A stretch of DNA of 64,000 nucleotides from Paragordius varius. Its lineage: Eukaryota; Nematomorpha. Every line of letters begins with the position of its first letter. The stretch's first letter is position 1. The notes under the pieces were generated by a model, which had not been told where the DNA came from, did no database searches, and saw only the letters and a list, made by a program, of their open reading frames with translations. Both the position numbers and the translations under genes were made by a program. Positions 31,932-44,400 of the stretch are shown in pieces. The stretch is from contig OZ176054.1 in the NCBI GenBank assembly GCA_964247055.1, positions 11,656,001 to 11,720,000 on the forward strand. The letters run 5' to 3'.

Positions 31932-32747
31932 TAGTCAACGTGTTAAATACCGTTAATAAATATGCGATCGAATGTATATATATTATATATAAACACAGTC
32001 TTGATTGAGATGGAAATAATTTTTTTGTTGCTCTATATATAAATAAAACCTATTTTATGTTAATGCGCGCTCTCACAAATTAAATTGGTAAAATAGTTAA
32101 TTTTATTTATTGGAATAATTTGCGAAGATTCTAATATTATAAAATTTAAAAATCCGTCTATCTAATAAAAAGTGTGTTTAATAATTCTTGGTTGTTGAAG
32201 CAATAATTAAGTGGCTAATTTGCTATAAATCCATGAATTTATTCAGAGAATAATATACCTATACATTGTGTCTACTACAATACATAATACAAAAGTGTAG
32301 ATAAAAACATATTTCTTCATCACTCAGAAATATTTATTAAAATTATTTAAAGAAGAAACAAAACAATTTTAAAATGCTACTTAATTTAGCATATTTCATG
32401 GATTGGTAAGTCAAATTTTGTGTGTCTGGTTTTGGTTTTAATTCCTTATAAATATTATTTTACGGTTTTTAAAAATATAGTATCGCTTCCAAAAATACCT
32501 TTTCTCCAAATATATTGGTCTCGGCTCAATTAATGCTGAAAATAAATGATTTCGATTGTAATTAATTGTGGATATGGTATTCCGTAATGGTGGACTTAAC
32601 TAATGCTGCGCAGCGTTTATTTAACTAAAATTGACATTCCTCTTTCCAACATGTTCTTTAATATTGGGAGTGTTATCTTTTTCTATATAGTTAAAAATAT
32701 TAAAATCATTTAAACGTATCCAGATAAAATAGGATTAGAAATTGTAC

Positions 32748-32806
32748 GTTTCGGACAACTGTAAAGTATTGTCCGTCATCAGCAGTTAAACTATGCATTC
32801 TAACTG
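32748..32806 (-). ncRNA. Hammerhead-ribozyme-like motif
   Basis: On the minus strand: a 6 bp stem CAGTTA/TAACTG (stem I) runs directly into CTGATGA. It is followed by a hairpin with GGACAA/TTGTCC (stem II) and then GAAAC. These are the conserved core strands of a hammerhead ribozyme, in the correct order and spacing. A stem III partner for the ACGTAC strand is not evident upstream, and the base before stem I is not a standard UH cleavage site. It may therefore be a decayed copy. Hammerheads are known in Penelope-like retroelements and retrozymes; the host element here was not identified. Confidence 0.45.
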
Positions 32807-33114
32807 TGGAAGCTTTAGATAGATTTAGATTAGGGTTTCAAACGGACTGAAAATAAGTTGAACCTCTGGATTGGTTGATTTAATAGTTCTAGAATCAGTT
32901 CCTAAGTAAGTACCTACACCTAACCAATGTATTATAAGAGTTGTTGGCACAGCATTAATAATTCCCCAATTTTAAAGATCAAGGGCTGTTTGTGGAATAA
33001 AAATATGTTTCTCATCATAAATGGTGACTTTAATGAAATCAAGGAAGGCTATTATATATTTTTTGACGGAGATGAATTTGCCCGTAATATCATTAACAAT
33101 AGTACAAAAGCTAA

Positions 33115-33396
33115 TATACCATTTAGAATTCAAATTCACCCTTAAACGATTTAAATTCACCCTTGAACAATTACTCTCAAATAAAATATATGTTTAAGAT
33201 TAAAAATTACCTATATTTTCATATATTTTTAAAAAATAAAAATTTTGTTTAAATTAAAATAGTACTGAAAAAATAATAAACTATGCCATAAAGATATATT
33301 TCATATTAATAATGAGTTATATTAGTTCGAAAACACATAATTATTTTTAGGATGAATTTAATTGTTCAAGGGTGGATTTGAACTAAAAATGGTATA
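33115..33396. mobile_element. Palindromic MITE family A, copy 4
   Basis: Starts TATACCATTTAGAATTCAAA with two TTCACCC repeats and ends AAAAATGGTATA, with GGGTGGATTTGAACT in the right arm. The same family as 2863-3386. Confidence 0.75.
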
Positions 33397-33785
33397 CCAT
33401 AAAAAAATCTGATAAAACTAATTGCTCCCGCGGCTAATAATCGGATGCATATTTGTAAGGAGTTAATATTAAAATTAATTCTTTGATCTCCCAATTATCA
33501 ACGAAGCTAAAGCACTCATTTGGCATGCGTGACCATATTTTTGCTAAATTATAATTTAAATGCTTTGAAGGCAGACGATCTTGTACTCTTCGGCAACCAC
33601 CTGATTAAATTTTGATCGAACAAGAAAAAAATCATACTATGAAGTAAAAATTAAAATTATAACGACAAAACGTATAAAGTACAGACAAATATTTTTTTGT
33701 ACGCAGTCCGTTTTATATTACAAAATAAGAAATACATAAATTGGTAACACACTATATTATACAGTAAGCATTTTAATCTTTGCTT

Positions 33786-33975
33786 AGAGGCGTGATGGTA
33801 AAGTAGATAAGGCGTCGGACTCTTACACTGGGTGCCAGAATTCGAACCCTAGGAAACTACGCGATTTTTTAACATCACTGTCAGTCCTGGGCAGGCGAGT
33901 GCTTAAAGCGTTTCCAAATCCTGATATAATTAAGTCCTTACACATTGATAAAAAGGGAAAAAAGTGACTCTAAAT
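33786..33975 (+). mobile_element. tRNA-derived SINE, copy 2
   Basis: The head resembles a tRNA gene. GATGGTAAAGTAGATAAGG fits the pol III A box, and AGAATTCGAACCC fits the B box 35-40 bp further on. It is followed by a shared non-tRNA body (AAACTACGCGATTTTTTAAC, CAGTCCTGGGCAGGCGAGTG) and a tail ending GGGAAAAAAGTGACTCTAAA. The body is shared with 9073-9262, so this is a SINE and not a functional tRNA gene. Confidence 0.85.
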
Positions 33976-35466
33976 TATTTATTTTAATGGTTGCTTATTT
34001 CACATATAGTTGGTCAATTTGCAACACAGAAGTGTATGGGAAAACAACAAAATTAAACATTTTTTTTCTTTCTTACATTACTGTATTTTATTCAAAACTA
34101 AAATAAAATTACAAATTAGATGCTAACGTAGGCATAACTAATTACTCTTTCGAGAATCGTATTTGGTTTTTTGTTTTGGTTTTAAAACGGTTCCAAAAAA
34201 TTTGCAATCCTTGTTAGAAACTTTTTACTAGTTTATAAATTGATTGTTGAAATTAACCACCATGGTCCGCCGCATGAATTTAAATGATTTTAGTAATTTT
34301 ATCCAGAAATAATTTTAAAAAATTCAGTGTCTGCATATACATTATTAGTACGAGGTATTAATAATATATAAACTACTTACTTTAAGCCAAAATTAAAGTC
34401 ATCATAATTTATTACCATTTAATTTAATGAAAACAACGATATAACTAACAACCGCTCAATCGTGATATCAAAAATTTGCCCAAATAATATAAATGTTAAA
34501 TATCAATTAAAAGTACATCATAATCTTAAATTTTTACCTGCCACTAACCAAACTGGCAAGTTTAAACCATATTGCGAATATTTTATGTCAAATTTTATGG
34601 AAGTCAAAATGTGAAACTAAAATTTTTAATATTATGTTTGATAACTTATTTATAAATTAAACATATGCTAGCAAAATGGAAGTTAATTTGTTATAAAAAT
34701 TTAAACTTTATAAAATATTTTGAAAAGAAATAAGCTTTATGCATAGAATTAGGAGTTATCTACTTCGAAAAATATTTTTAAAAATATATCCGAATTACAA
34801 TTCCTGTGGTTTTATATGTTTAATAAAAGAAAATAAATGATTAGGCTGCAATATTTACATATATATTCAAGGTTTCTAGCACATTTTCACCTGCTAAGAT
34901 GTAACAGACGCAATATGTTTTTTAAGAAGAGACGACTAAAAATTTATTTTATAAAAGCTAACTTGCTAATACCTTAACATTGACAAAGTATAATTTATGC
35001 AAATTTTGATTTTCTTAAATTCAATTATAAAAAAATGATTGATAGAAAGTGCCAAATATTTCAATCTTAATGTGGAAAAACTATGGCAGTTAAGCAGCAC
35101 TCTAAGAATCCACCGTTGTAGTTATTTAACATAACTTATCATCAATATTACCCATTTTATTTGATAAAAAATTATGAAAAAAATTTAATATTCTGACAAA
35201 GGGGACTGCCACCTGTCATATACCTTGGAAGACTACATTTAAAAGATTTTTTTAAAAAACAAGTTTTATTTATCTTTTTACTTTTTATGTGTGTGTATGT
35301 GCGTCATTAGTGTCTTTATACAAGATATTTGTATATTATGACACCTGGAGAGCATAAAATATGTATAAAAAAAGTTTAAAACAAATTGTCAAAATAATAG
35401 CACTAATTAAATCAGACATAATATTTAAATTAAATAAAAGGACATGTGTCAGCATCAATTTTTCAG

Positions 35467-38400
35467 GGCTGCTATATAAAAGAAAAAAAACCACAGGTAA
35501 ATCACATTTTAACCAATTTTAATAATTTCTATGCTGCCTTAATTTTTTTAGAAAAAATTATTTGATTTTTTTCCTGAATGCTTTTAAAATGTTAACAAAA
35601 TCGCATTCTACCCTAAATTCTCAAACTTTGACAAGTATCCAATCTTTTTATATTATTTCTGAAATCGTTTAAATCACTTTTGCTATTACCTTATATATTT
35701 TTTAGATTTAAGCACTCATAATATATTTTTGATCAAAAGCATCACAAAATTAAGACTGATTTTTGTGATTTCTCTTTTATTGAATATTTTAAAAGCCTTT
35801 TGTAAGTGAATAAATATGTAGCAATTTACTAATGTGTAATGTTCATTTAAGTGTTAAATAAGCCTCATAGATTTAAAATCCATTAAATTTTATATTATGT
35901 ATATATACCTTATTTTTTGCATTGCATAAAATATAGGTTACAAAAGTAGAAAAATATGTAGATGTCATCCTCAAACTACTAAACCACAAGACTTTAAAAC
36001 CATTAATAACTATATTAATCGTTATTACAATTATGAAAATACTGCTTTAAATAATATCGATACCAAAGAAGTTGATTACAAGCATATTTTAACTAAAAAA
36101 ACTCGAACTGGCACGCAAAAAAGTGGATTAAATTCTGCCATAGAACTGTTTAATAAGCGTGCCGTTTGGAAAGATTCAACCAATCAGCTCAACCAAGAAC
36201 AACAAAGAAAATGGCCATTTACTGAAGATTTTTGCAATAACCTTTATACAAAGGAATCTGAGATTGATAAACCAAAAAAATGTCATTTAGATCTAAAATA
36301 TAATTTGAACTCTTTCAATGATACATATAATCATAACAGAAGTTTTCACAATTATGAAAACCAAGCTAATGACATGTTAGTTTGTTGTCATCAAAAAATG
36401 TGTGACTATGACCTCATGAATAAAAAAGCATCACCAGCTTTTAAAACGCGCTTAATAGATAATTGTAATAATTATTGTAACCATAACAGACAGAATGTTG
36501 AACCAAAAAATGAGAGGATAATGGATGCTCCTACAAAAATTAAATTAAATAATACCATTTCGAATTTTAATTTCGAAGCATGTGATGAACCTTACCACTT
36601 AAAGCGTGCGTTGGCTGTTAAATTTTACGAAAATAATAAATTTCGTTCACAATCTCCTGTTAAAAATTGTGATAAGGTTCAGGTAAGAACTTCTAACTCT
36701 TCCTCTTATATGGCAGATAAATGTTTTAATGGCCATATTTGTCATGATAATGTCAAATACTCTTTACTACTAAATAATCCTAAAGATTATCATCATTGTC
36801 AACATAATGTTACACTTACAAGTGGATTAGAGACAGTGAAATCGCCTTCGAGGTATATTAAAACAACAGAAAAGGCATTAGCATTAAACTATATTTGTGG
36901 GAAAGCATTATAAAATTTACATAATCTCGTTTTAAGAATAGATAAAATATAGTAGTTTTAGCTCTTTTTCCCAAAAAACTTAAGTGATAAAAGTATAATT
37001 ATTGTTCAATTAAGGTGGTGAAAAACGACATGGCCATAAATTACATATTTTTATTGAAACATAAGCTCCAGGATAATTATGATTTTTTCGATTACAGTGA
37101 ACATCATTCTTGTTTATAAGGATAAAATTTGTGAATAGAGAATATTATGTATGTTCAAATAATTTTTTTGGGGCTTTTCTTAATTTACATACTTAAATAT
37201 ATTTAAACAATAAAGGGACAACAAATAAACCTAATACATACCTTTTATTAACTAAATCATAATTAACCAATTATTTTTCTCCTTTCAATGATAAATCTAT
37301 ATGTATATATAAATTTTAAATCACACATAATAGAAAACAGCCAGGATATAATTTAGACGCTATCATCGCCTCCTCTGAACCCAAGAAGCCAGCTTCACTA
37401 TTAAAACGTTCTCTGAGTAACGTTCATTATCGCCAAATCAATCAAAATTTCCAGTTCAAAGCACATGATAACATTGATAACAAAAATTTAAAAGATTACA
37501 TCTACAAAAATCAAGATACTGCCCACTTAACAAACAGCGATAATACTTTAAAAAATAGCATATCCAATTTTAATAATTATGATGATAAACTTTTATATGA
37601 CAGTACGCATAAAAATTGCTATTCCACACTCAATAACGGTGCATGGAAAAATGGTGATTGTAAATCAACAACAAATTACCATAACAAGGTAAAATAATAT
37701 TAATAACCTATAAATTATTGATTAGGAAAGGCCATTTTTATGATTGAAAATAGTGTACAAATCAATAAAAAAAATTAATATAATTACCACTCTCTGTGCT
37801 AATAATAGTTATTTGCGTTACCTTTGCCTAACAGTTTGAAATTTAACCAATTACAGTAGCGTATGGTAGTTAACAAAATATACGTTAAAACATATAAATA
37901 ATATGATTTAATTTTGATTCATTTGTTGTTATTACCATACGCTACTGTAAAAATCGAGTGGGCTTAAATATTTCACTGAAAAAAGCACTAATATTGGCTT
38001 AAAATGGATTTGGAATCCATGCACGGAGAAATTTTGTTCGTTATTTGATTTTTTTTAACAATAAATCTTTCTTTATGTTCTACTTTAAAAATCATTTTCA
38101 ACAATAACTTTGCTATTTTTTTTTAGACATTATCAAACCCACGGAGTGTAAAATTTCTCTTACCACCAAACCCCAATAATTCGATCATAAAATCACTCAA
38201 CAATGGTTTAATTTCTTATCCTTCAGAGGAACTGCTCATAAAAAACCAAAATTTAAAAGATAATGAACAAAAACAATACAAAAATAGCATGGAAAGACAA
38301 TTATTTTCGTGTAATTGGACAGGCAAAAAAGTACACGAAAATGCAAATTTTGAAATATGTCGTACACCACCAGAGATACAAGGTAACTACAAATATAAAT

Positions 38401-41400
38401 TGTTGGCAATATAAACAGTAGCGTATGATAAAAAACGCAAAATGGTTAAATTTAAACAATTTTTTCCCTATATTTTAACATTTATTTTGCTTATTTAATT
38501 ATGGACAAACGTTTTTTATACTATACGCTACTGTTGGATAAAATGTTATAAATTATAATCCTACCTTAGTAACACAAGGTAAAAACAACATTGTAAATTA
38601 TAATTATGAAGAAAATTATATACATAAATTTTTTAATAAAGACGAAAAGGTAATAAAAGGCTCGGAACTTTAAAAAAATTATTGTAAAAAAAATAGCAAG
38701 AAAAAAAGGGAGTAGGAGGAGGGATACAACAGTAAATAAAAACTACATTATACAATAGTGTATGGCAAAATGCAATAAATGGTTAAAATTGAATAATTTT
38801 TTCCCTATGTTTTAACGTCAATATTGTTTTAAATTAGATATCAATTGTATTTTATAAAATATGCTACCGCGTTAGTAAAAAATAGGAATAAAATAATTTA
38901 TTATTGTTTCTAAATATAAAGATGAAGAAAACAACAATGTTGAAACAAATCAAATACAACGTGAATCAAATTACCACAAAAACATTGTTTTAGCATGTAG
39001 CCAACAGAATAATTCTAAAACGCCTCTACAAGAAATACTAAAACAAAAGCTACAGAAAACTATAAATATCCCATCCTACATACCTTCTGTAAAGGTAAAT
39101 GAACATGATTGCTCACAAGATATATTACAGCATATTGACGTCAATCCTCAAAATGTTATTAAATCATATACAAATAATTTTGATAATAAAAACGTAAATT
39201 TTTTATATAACTCAAACACCTTTTCTACACATCATAATTTTTCTGAGAAAAATTCATATTCTTTCGAAGAAGGAGGACTTATACTTTCGACAAAGGTAAT
39301 TTTTTAGTCAAAACAATTTTGAATTTAACTTTTTGTGAACAGATGGTCAAGAGTTTGCAACATATTTTTAACTCTCGAAATATTTGTTAAAACATTAAAA
39401 TTATTATAAATACTACGTATCCGTTAATTCTCATCTAATTTGCATAACAATATATGGTAGATATAACATTTTTCTTGATTTAATCCAGATATGGAAAATA
39501 TGATTATCATCATCAATTAAAATTCTTTCTTTGGTAATTCGTAAATTAAATATGCATTAAATTTAAATATGTGTATATATATTAAAAATTTTATCTTTAA
39601 AATATATAAATTGAATTTAATATAAATTAATTGATTGATTGATAGGAACCAGATGAAAAAAGGCATTTCCTACAAAAACCTGATGGCATCCAAATACCAT
39701 TATCACAATTAACATTACATAATAATGATGATGTAAATATCAATCATTTATATAAAAATGAACCCACTCAATTACCATCATCGTATTTAAAATCAACATC
39801 TGAGATATATTCTACTGATTTTAATAGAAACATTGTTTCATCAAATCATTCAGCGCATTATAAAATTTGCCCATTATCTCCTTTGAGTTTGGTTAAACCA
39901 ACAACGTCTGTGTTAAAAACCCATCATTATAACTCAAATCTCTTCGAAAATCGAGCAATGGTACTTGAAAAGGGTCAGATTCTAAATCAAAATCAATCAA
40001 CAATGATCTCAAATATGATGACAGAAAACCCAAAATCTCAACTAGCTAATATGGGCTTGGAATTAAAAAATCTACCGGCAAACTTAAATTCTCCGACGGC
40101 TCAAGAACCTTCTCATACTTTAAGTAGTACTCTCCCAAACAATAAATTTGAATCACAACGCAAAAATATTAGTAATTTACAAGTTAGCAAGATGCAAAAC
40201 AGCCACACCACTGTACTACCTCAAACGAAAAATGATAAGAATGTAATAATGATAAATGAAAGCCAAGAGGCCACCACAAACACAAACACGAATGAAACAA
40301 TTACAAACACGAATGAAACAAATGCATTTTTTCCTTTACACCATGATTTAATTTTTAATTTATCGCTACAAGATACTGCCACAACGTTTTGCAATCAAAA
40401 CATTGATGCCTCTAAAATCAACGAATTGGAATTATTATCGCATAACTATGATTCTCTAACATCTACTAAACTATCTATTTGCAATTCAGAAGAATCTTTA
40501 AAATTCCCAAATCCTAAACTATCTGAAAATTTTAATCATAAAAATGAATATATTAATCATGTAAATCATATCCCTTCTTTAAACAATATGGCAGCCCAAA
40601 AAATAATTAATTTTCCCAATAACGATAACTTAGCTAATCCTACACCCGAAAATAAAAATAATAGTTTATATGCCGTTGAAAAAAGTACCACTAATATTAA
40701 TATTAATAAGAATGTTTTAAAGGACGCTATCTTGTCTGCTGCTGCTGCCTCACAAACTGCTATTACGAATTCATCCAGATTTATGATGCCTGATGGAAAA
40801 AAGGAAGAGATTGTTTTGCAAGACAACGTAAAAAAACACAAGCAAAGCGAAAAATTAATTTTTAATACCACTCCACAGTATTTAATAAATTTACCCGCCG
40901 CAATTCATCATCATCATCAAGCAAATTCACCAAAATCTCTCGTTATGACAAGTGTCGCAAATGGCTCCCTATCTAATTGCGATTATTTGTCCCCAAACCA
41001 AACTCCGACTTCACAAACATCTTCAGATCTTGGGGACGATGATGAGTTTGAACTCAACCCAGAGCTGGCTAAGCGTTATCAAGTCATGTCAGAACAAAAA
41101 CTACGGAAACATTCCGAAAATTTGGGAAAAACCGCAAAATCAGCCGCTTCGCAATTACGGTGTGATAAAGGTTTATCCATTTTAAGCAATAATGAAAATA
41201 GCAGTGGAACGACCTCAGGTCATTCCTCTATGCATGAAGATGACATAACAGGCTGCAACATGGTAAAATCTTTCAACTTGCAATACCCGCTGTTTAATCA
41301 CCACCCTTTGGCAGGTAAATTGCATTTTCAGTTTTTTTAGATACGATTTTTAAAAATAGCTATAACTAAAATATCTTACATTTAAAGATTGTTTCGTTTA

Positions 41401-44400
41401 AGCTATTTGTTAACTTGAAAAATTAGCATAGAAACAAGAGAAATCATGCTTTATGTATGTGTCCTTAAATAACAAACAATAAATAGTTGACTAATTGAAA
41501 TTAAGAGTGATGAAATCTATTATTAAAATTGAATGTTGCATAAAATTTTAATTGTTGATAGTTTTAAATATAGAGTTTAACACGTTAGTCTCTCTTTTTC
41601 CTTTAAAATATAGGGTAAAAACTAATATTTTACACTCGTCTGCTCAGCACTTACAGTGATGATAGATAAATTAAATTTTCGAAAGGGCTCTTACCAATAT
41701 TTCCTCATATAATTTAAAAATTTATCTGGTTTTAATTATAATGCTAGTTGTAAATATGCTATAAAACCCAATATTTATGAATAAATCGAAAAGCGCAAAA
41801 TAAATATGTTGTCATAAGGCAAATATTTTCTTTGCATATCAAAAAGGTCAAATTATTTTGACATTTTTCTCATATAATATTATTTTTAAGCTGGCTTGCT
41901 TGAAATTGTTTAGAAAATTTATATAAATCTATAAAAACAATTTTGAATGATTTATACGTGTTCGCAGATTAAAAATGTATGCTCGTATTCCAATTTATTT
42001 TATTTGTTTTTATCTAACGTATCAATCTTGATTCTGAATAACGTTTTTTATATAGATATAACAAACAATGAATATAATTGACCTCAATGAATATATTGTA
42101 TTATATGCATAAAATAAATAGAGAGCTTTTCCATTGTCCCCTTTTTGTGTGAAATTAGTAAAGTTCATTAGATATCAATCACTCTTAGATAGAGTATAAT
42201 ATTGATTTTGGTAAAATCTCTTGTATTGATTTATATATTTGTAAACTGGTTATCAGATCTAAAAATATAATCTTTATGTGATTCTGGCACCTCTTTTGAT
42301 ATGTCAAATATATACACTTGTATAGATGATAATCAATGACAATTTAACAAAATCAAGAGAGATATTTTAACATTTTTGCTTGTATTAACAATTAGCAATG
42401 GAGTATGTATAAAATTTAGCAATGTTCGAATGCAGTGATATAAATTTCCCAATACAATCAAATTTTTTGGATTTTTAATATAAACCTATAATTTTGAGTA
42501 ATGTTCGATTTTTATAGAGCTGTTCGCAATAGGATTTTGGGTTTGAATATCATATGAGTGAATATCTCATATGTATGGCTATTTAATAAATATAAATTAA
42601 TTTCTAAATTTTTTGATCGACAAAAAAGAACAAACATTTTTTGGAGTCCCCAAAGCGAAAGTCTAGGATTCCAAAATATTTTCAGTTTTGCCATTATATT
42701 TTTCAAAATATATGATAATAATTGATAAATATTTTATGACTCACTTTAGAACAACGTGGTATAACTAACGATTATATCAAAAATTTAAACATCAGTGATC
42801 ATAATTTGAGTCCTACTGACATTTCAGACAATCCGGCCATTAATAACATTAATCGAAACAGTTCCTCCGGTTATAGCGATGATCGAAGTTCATCCCTATC
42901 CTCTCACCAAAGAGATTCTCAATATTCCGCAAATTCTCCCTTCCTGACACCCAATGAAACTGTCAATAAACTCTATTACCACAACAATAATACTGAATGG
43001 CCCGATAAAATCAAACAAGGTTGAGATTATTAAATTTTAAAATAAACTTTTTAAAATACTATCAAACTTAAACTAAATTTATTTATGTTAAAAATTTTAC
43101 GTTTAGAAGAACCATCTGCAGTGCACTTAACAACGCCGCCATCGGTGAAATTCGAAAATGAATCGCTTTTGTTGGCCAATGACCCACAAAGGTACAATAC
43201 AATTTTTCGTTCTTTTTACAAAAAATTTAAAATAAATTTTAAAAGTTTTTATCTAAATTTCATTCTAGTTTAACGATATATCTCTGCGTTTATCACAGCG
43301 TGTTTTTTTCCTTGTATAACGAAAAAGATAATTAATTTTAATGTGAAAACGCTGTAATTAAATTACATTGTGTTATATATATCATTATTGTAATTACAAT
43401 TATTAAATTAATTAATATATATGCTAAAATATATATATTTTTCTAATTACTACATTCGCGGTTAAGAGCTCTTTAACATATCTTTATATATGTGTATACA
43501 TACTTTTTATCATAAATATATATACTACTTAAATGAGTTTACGGTTTTTCTATTTTCCCAGACGTGCTTATTTCGTTAAATAAAATAATTATTTATTAAT
43601 TGTTTTTTTACAACTTTATATACATATAAATTTTAAATCTTTTAGAAATCTATATATTTATAAAAATGGAAAATGGTGGCTTAGTGATCGGGTACAGGAA
43701 AACCGGTAGACCCAATCAAATCCAAATATCGAAAAATTATAATCATTAATAAATGTCCCGACAATAGCTTCGCCCTTTTTTTGAAATAGGCCCCCAGTTC
43801 GGGCCCACCCCGTATGAAAAACGCGTTTTTTTTGAAAACAAAAGTCCACAAAAATCGTGTTTTTGAGACAATTTTCCGGAGAACGTGTTGGACCATTCAA
43901 TTTCAAATATGATTTTTGATAACTTATTTTCGATTGCGCCGAACATAGTCGACTCACTTTTTTGATTTAGGCCCTCTTTTTACCCGCTACTAAGTCCACA
44001 AAAATATTTTTTTGATTGTATTTTTTTGCCCACGGTATGAGACTGTAAAAATTCGAGAAAGATTTTTCGTATTGCCTGTTAAAAGGCAAAAATTTTAGTC
44101 ATGCGTTTCTATGATGATAGATGCTGAGTAAGGAGTATCTATCATATGTATAGTATGTTAAAAGATATATGGATATTAATACATTTATGGTAATCTATAT
44201 ATTTATAAAAATGGAAAATGGTGGCTTTGTGATCGGGTACAGGAAAATCGGTAGACCCAATCAAATCCAAATATCGAAAAATTATAATCATTAATAAATG
44301 TCCCGACAATAGCTTCGCCCTTTTTTGAAATAGGCCCCCAGTTCGGGCCCACCCCGTATGAAAAACGCGTTTTTTTTGAAAACAGAAGTCCACAAAAATC

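Larger units (their letters stand above)
31932..35466. other. Intergenic stretch with repeats but no supported gene
   Basis: Holds a hammerhead-like motif (32748-32806), MITE family A copy 4, a SINE, and a decayed mariner-like MITE near 34026-34140. Upstream exons of the large plus-strand gene may start here, but none could be supported. Confidence 0.5.

Noticed and set aside
32927-33145. Plus-strand open frame of 72 codons
   Set aside because: No family resemblance, runs into a MITE, and no splice context. Probably chance.
33786-33860. Possible tRNA gene with A and B boxes
   Set aside because: The same sequence plus a shared non-tRNA body occurs elsewhere in the window, so it is the head of a SINE. 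The cloverleaf pairing is poor.
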